Source of the DNA: Chloroflexota bacterium | GTDB lineage: Bacteria > Chloroflexota > Dehalococcoidia > Tepidiformales > Tepidiformaceae | DNA: 8,340 nt | Assembly: GCA_963169135.1 (NCBI GenBank) | Contig: CAUJEQ010000144.1 | Span: 1 to 8,340, forward strand | Direction: 5' to 3' | Shown here: piece after piece, positions 5,061 through 8,340 of the stretch | How positions within the stretch are numbered: the first letter of the stretch is position 1 | Layout: the number at the start of each line of letters is the position of its first letter | The notes under the pieces: model-generated | Told to the model about the DNA's origin: nothing | The model's database searches: none | The model's input: only the letters and a program-made list of their open reading frames with translations | Program-made: the position numbers and the translations under genes

Positions 5061-6589
5061 TGCTCGCGAAGGTCCTCAGTTGTGCGGTCGTGGGGCTCGA
5101 TGGCGAGCTGGTCGATGTCGAAGTCGATATCTCGCGCTCCCAGCTGCCCTCGACCACCGTCGTCGGCCTCCCCGACACCGCCGTCCAGGAATCCCGCGAG
5201 CGCGTCCGCTCCGCCATCCGCAACAGCGGCCTCACCTGGCCGGTCAACAGCCGCGTCACCATCAACCTCGCCCCGGCCGACCTCCGCAAGGAAGGCCCCG
5301 CCTACGACCTCCCCATCGCGACCGGCCTCCTCCTCGCCTCGGGCCAGGTCGTCGCCGATGTCGAAGACGCGGTCTTTATCGGCGAGCTCGCGCTTACCGG
5401 GGATGTCCGCCCGGTCCGCGGCCTGCTCCCGATGGTCATGCTCGCCCGTGCGCGGGGCATCAAACGCGCCTTCGTCCCGGTCGACAACGCCGCTGAAGCC
5501 GGCCTCGTACGCGGTATCGAGGTCTACCCTGTGCCCGGGCTGGCCGCGCTCGCATCGCACCTGCTCGGCGCCATCCTGCTGCCGGCCTACGAACCCACCG
5601 CACCCGCAGCCGGCACCGAACCGATCGGCGGCCTGACCGACTTTGCCGACATCGTCGGGCAGGAGCACGTGAAACGGGCGCTGGAGGTGGCGGCCGCCGG
5701 CGGCCACAACGTCGTCATGAAAGGCCCGCCCGGCAGCGGCAAGACCCTCCTCGCCCGCGCCGTCCCCTCCATCCTCCCCCCGCTTACAAGCGACGAAGCG
5801 ATGGAGGTCACCCGCATCTACAGCGTTGCCGGTCTCCTCGGCAGCGGCCCTGGCCTCATCTCCACGCGGCCCTTCCGCGCCCCGCACCACACGATTTCGA
5901 ACGCCGGGCTGGTCGGCGGCGGCTCCGTCCCGCGGCCGGGCGAAATCACCCTCGCCCACCGCGGCGTCCTCTTCCTCGACGAACTCCTCGAGTTCGATCC
6001 GCGCGTGCTCGAAATGCTCCGCCAGCCGCTGGAGGACAAGACGGTCACCATCAGCCGCGCAAAGCAGGCGGTCACCTTCCCGGCGAGCTTCATCCTCTGC
6101 GCAGCCCTCAACCCGTGCCCGTGCGGCTTCTACGGCGACCCCGAGCGCGAGTGCGTCTGCCCGCCCCAGCAGGTGAGCCGCTACCAGCGCCGCCTCTCCG
6201 GGCCCCTCATCGACCGCATCGACCTTTTCACCGACGTGCCGCGGGTACCGTTCGAGAAGCTGGCCAGCGTCGGCCGGGGCGAACCCTCCGAGGCGGTCCG
6301 CGCGCGTGTTGCGGCTGCCCGCGAGGTCCAGGCCGAACGCTTCCGCGAAAGCCTGACCCAGGTCAACGGCGAGATGTCGCCGCCCGAGGTGCGCGACCAC
6401 GCCCAGAAGCAAATGGCCGACGGCGCGGCCGATGTCCTCAAGCTCGCGGTGGAACGCCTGAACCTCTCGGCGCGGGCGTTCCACCGGTTGCTGAAGGTCG
6501 CCCGCACCATTGCCGACCTCGACGGCAGCGAGCGCATCGAAACCGCGCACATGGGCGAGAGCATCCAGTACCGGGCCCGCATCGAGTGA
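5060..6589 (+). CDS. comM: ComM/YifB family AAA+ ATPase (branch-migration helicase)
   Basis: 509 residues from the GTG at 5060, the usual ComM length. The N-terminal Lon-S5-like (ChlI) domain covers about 1-170 and includes VVGLPDTAVQESRERVRSA (34-52). The Mg-chelatase-type AAA+ core covers about 190-395, with Walker A GPPGSGKT (222-229), Walker B VLFLDE (303-308), the FRAPHHTIS segment (272-280), four cysteines C353, C355, C365 and C367 that may bind a metal, and SGPLIDRIDL (380-389). The C-terminal domain (about 400-505) has the LNLSARAFHRLLKVARTIADL helices. In transformable bacteria ComM forms a hexamer that extends strand-invasion products by branch migration. The frame is open upstream to an ATG at 4844, but those 72 residues overlap the glycosyltransferase and are unlike the family. 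Its stop overlaps the next gene. dprA, a frequent neighbour, is not in the window. Confidence 0.95.
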   Translation: MLAKVLSCAVVGLDGELVDVEVDISRSQLPSTTVVGLPDTAVQESRERVRSAIRNSGLTWPVNSRVTINLAPADLRKEGPAYDLPIATGLLLASGQVVADVEDAVFIGELALTGDVRPVRGLLPMVMLARARGIKRAFVPVDNAAEAGLVRGIEVYPVPGLAALASHLLGAILLPAYEPTAPAAGTEPIGGLTDFADIVGQEHVKRALEVAAAGGHNVVMKGPPGSGKTLLARAVPSILPPLTSDEAMEVTRIYSVAGLLGSGPGLISTRPFRAPHHTISNAGLVGGGSVPRPGEITLAHRGVLFLDELLEFDPRVLEMLRQPLEDKTVTISRAKQAVTFPASFILCAALNPCPCGFYGDPERECVCPPQQVSRYQRRLSGPLIDRIDLFTDVPRVPFEKLASVGRGEPSEAVRARVAAAREVQAERFRESLTQVNGEMSPPEVRDHAQKQMADGAADVLKLAVERLNLSARAFHRLLKVARTIADLDGSERIETAHMGESIQYRARIE

Positions 6590-7161
6590 CCACCGACGAC
6601 GAGATCCTGCGCTGGCTGCGCGACGTGGCCGGCATCGCCGAGCCCCGGCGCGTGGTCCGCCGGTCGCCGACGGCGATCCTCGTTTCGAAGTTCGACGAGG
6701 GCTTCGCGGCCCGCCTCCACGAGACCATCGACCACCTGCCGGAGATGTTCGACGACGCCCTGGTAGCCGCCCGCTTCGCCGAGTTCGCGGCTACCGAGCC
6801 GGAGCGGTTGCGCGCGGAGACCTGGCGCCTGGCGGTCAACTCGATCCTGAGCGATGGCGCCGCCCGGGAGGGTCTGCACCCCGACGCAGTCGCCGAGGTC
6901 CGGGCCGGGGTCGACTCCGTGGCGGCGCTGCTCGATGCGATCCTCTGGACCAGCCCGGTTGCGGGCCGGCCGCATGCCCCCGAGCCCTCCGAGGTTGAGG
7001 CGTACCACGACACCCGCGCCCGCATGGATGCCGAGCGCGGCCTCTTCACGCGCTACTACGGCAGCTTCGAGGGCGTGCCGGTCGAGAATCACTGCCCCGG
7101 CTCGCAGGTGGCCCGGCGGCTGTTCGCCCAGGCGTGGGCGATTTGCGCCGGAGGCGCTTAG
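6586..7161 (+). CDS. Unknown 191-residue protein translationally coupled to comM
   Basis: Starts at a GTG (6586-6588) that overlaps the comM TGA as GTGA, so it should be translated by coupling and share comM's transcript. I recognise no family. It looks soluble and largely helical, with an acidic N-terminus (MTTDDEILRWLRDVAG), a short strand-like stretch TAILVSKFDEGF (29-40) and helices around 42-68, 72-90 and 98-121. The C-terminal block has RGLFTRYYGSFEGVPVENHC (151-170) then QVARRLFAQAWAICAG. There are two cysteines only (C170, C187), no membrane segment and no Walker, HTH or nuclease motif that I can see. It is not DprA, which is a common comM neighbour. GC3 is high throughout. Its stop overlaps that of the convergent regulator. 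Coupling suggests, but does not show, a link with ComM. Confidence 0.85.
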   Translation: MTTDDEILRWLRDVAGIAEPRRVVRRSPTAILVSKFDEGFAARLHETIDHLPEMFDDALVAARFAEFAATEPERLRAETWRLAVNSILSDGAAREGLHPDAVAEVRAGVDSVAALLDAILWTSPVAGRPHAPEPSEVEAYHDTRARMDAERGLFTRYYGSFEGVPVENHCPGSQVARRLFAQAWAICAGGA

Positions 7162-8340
7162 CGGGGCACGCGCGCCTCCCGCGCCACCTCGGCGAGGATG
7201 CCGATGCCCTCGCGGATGCCGTCGACCGTCACGCTTGAATAGCCCATAAGGAAAGTGGCGCCAGACGGCGGCTCGGTGAGGAAGTACGGGCGGGCGTGGT
7301 AGATGCCGACCCGGCGTTCGCGCGCCTGTTTGACGAACGCGTCCGCGTCGCGCACCTCCGCCAGGTTCACCAGCACGTGCATGCCGCTTTCGCTGCCGGA
7401 AATCGCCGCGCGCTCGCCGAAGTGCAGCTCGAACGCCTCCATGAGCGCAATCCGGCGCTGCTCGTAGACCTTTCGCATCCGCCGCAGGTGGCGCTCGAAG
7501 TGGCCCTCGTCGATGAACAGCGCGAGCACCGCCTGGTAGAGCAGCGCGACATGCCGGTCGGTCAGCCATTTCGCCCCGCTGATGGCGGGCTGGAGCGCGG
7601 GCGGCGCAACCATGTACCCCAGCCGCAGCGCCGGGAGCAGCACCTTCGAAAGCGTGCCCGTGTAGATGACCCGCCCCGCCTCATCCAGCCCCTCGAGCGC
7701 CGCCAGCGGGCGCCCTTCGTAGCGGAACTCGCTGTCGTAGTCGTCTTCGATGATGTACGCGCCCGTGCGCGCGGCCCATTCGAGCAGCTCCAGCCGCCGA
7801 GTGGCCGACATAACGGCCCCCGACGGGAACTGGTGCGACGGCGTGACGTACACGAGCTTCGCGCGCTCGGGCAGGTCCCCCACGCGGATGCCCTCGCGGT
7901 CCACCGGGACCGGTGCGAGGCGCGCGCCGGCGGCCGCGAATGCCGCCCGCGCGCCGGGGTAGCCCGGCTCCTCGACCGCCACCACATCCCCGGGGTCGAG
8001 CAGCACGCGGGCCGCGAGGTCGAGCGCCTGTTGCGAACCGTTGACCACGAGCACCTGGCCCGCGTCGCAGCGGACGCCGCGCGAGCGTTGGAGATACCGC
8101 GCGAGCGACTCCCGCAGCGCCGGCAGCCCCTCGGTCGGGCCGTAGCCGAGCAGGTCCTGCGGCGGGTAGTCGAGCACGCGCTTGGTCAACGTGCGCCAGG
8201 CGTCCATCGGGAACTCGTCGAACGACGGCGTGCCGTAGCGGAACTCATAGGCGCTCACGCGCGAGCGATCCTCCGCCATCTGGGCCGGGATCTCTCCCTG
8301 GAGCACCCGCCGGCCGAAGGCGCCCAGCCCGGGTGTCGCG
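7158..8340 (-). CDS. MocR/PdxR-family regulator, aminotransferase domain (N-terminus beyond window)
   Basis: Fold-type I PLP-dependent domain like that fused to GntR winged helices in MocR regulators. The frame is open from 8340, and the 11 residues before the GTG at 8306 (ATPGLGAFGRR) resemble the linker of this family, so the gene very probably starts beyond the edge with a DNA-binding domain. Counting residues from 8306: YGPTEGLPALRESLARYL (55-72), NGSQQALDL (89-97), EEPGYPGAR (112-120), TPSHQFPSG (155-163), the PLP-contacting EDDYDSEFRY (187-196), the Schiff-base Lys K221 in TGTLSK (codon 7646-7644), RLGY (228-231) and the C-terminal GYSS segment. All key cofactor residues are present, so PLP binding is expected. 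In this family the cofactor usually makes the protein a sensor for vitamin B6 or amino acid metabolism. A stand-alone aminotransferase starting at 8306 is the less likely alternative, since no ribosome site is evident there. Confidence 0.88.
   Translation of the reverse strand, partial: ATPGLGAFGRRVLQGEIPAQMAEDRSRVSAYEFRYGTPSFDEFPMDAWRTLTKRVLDYPPQDLLGYGPTEGLPALRESLARYLQRSRGVRCDAGQVLVVNGSQQALDLAARVLLDPGDVVAVEEPGYPGARAAFAAAGARLAPVPVDREGIRVGDLPERAKLVYVTPSHQFPSGAVMSATRRLELLEWAARTGAYIIEDDYDSEFRYEGRPLAALEGLDEAGRVIYTGTLSKVLLPALRLGYMVAPPALQPAISGAKWLTDRHVALLYQAVLALFIDEGHFERHLRRMRKVYEQRRIALMEAFELHFGERAAISGSESGMHVLVNLAEVRDADAFVKQARERRVGIYHARPYFLTEPPSGATFLMGYSSVTVDGIREGIGILAEVAREARVPR

Noticed and set aside
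4907..6550. 547-codon open frame on the minus strand across comM
   Set aside because: Antisense shadow of comM, with Gly/Asp/Ala/Arg-rich low-complexity composition and no recognisable domain.
6181..7569. 462-codon minus-strand frame over the comM end, the coupled gene and the regulator
   Set aside because: It overlaps three better-supported genes, in a frame different from that of the regulator, and shows no domain.

Overview
The window is high-GC bacterial chromosome with dense housekeeping genes. The Rel protein has motif wording (a GPSRDWLN helical linker, PLEIQIRTYDMHRVAEYGIAAHWRYKEG-like synthetase core) that resembles Chloroflexota homologues I recall. Strong G/C bias at third codon positions, GTG and TTG starts, and an apparently leaderless gene fit a high-GC member of that phylum, but the taxonomy is an inference from memory and not a search result.

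Layout: hisS (histidyl-tRNA synthetase, minus strand, cut by the left edge) is divergent from a full-length bifunctional (p)ppGpp synthetase/hydrolase gene (plus, 895-3147) across a 76-bp gap. A small membrane-protein gene (minus, 3149-3358) ends one base from the rel stop. It is divergent from a 91-residue gene of unknown function (plus, 3497-3772). The space between these two small genes carries two dyads, three near-identical 11-bp repeats and a promoter for each direction. A GT4-type glycosyltransferase gene (minus, 3822-4922) with lower GC3 follows. Next is comM/yifB (plus, 5060-6589), whose GTG sits where transcription from its best promoter should begin. A 191-residue unknown protein is coupled to comM by a GTGA overlap (plus, 6586-7161). 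Last is the aminotransferase domain of a MocR/PdxR-type regulator (minus, 7158-8340, cut by the right edge).

How they fit together: HisRS charges tRNA and Rel responds to uncharged tRNA, so their adjacency is functionally sensible. ComM is the branch-migration helicase of natural transformation. The coupled downstream gene is a candidate partner. The glycosyltransferase and regulator look like independent units. I see no tRNA, rRNA, CRISPR array, insertion sequence or phage gene, and no clear multi-gene novel system. The least explained parts are the 3361-3440 regulatory cluster with its two small genes, and the comM-coupled unknown gene.
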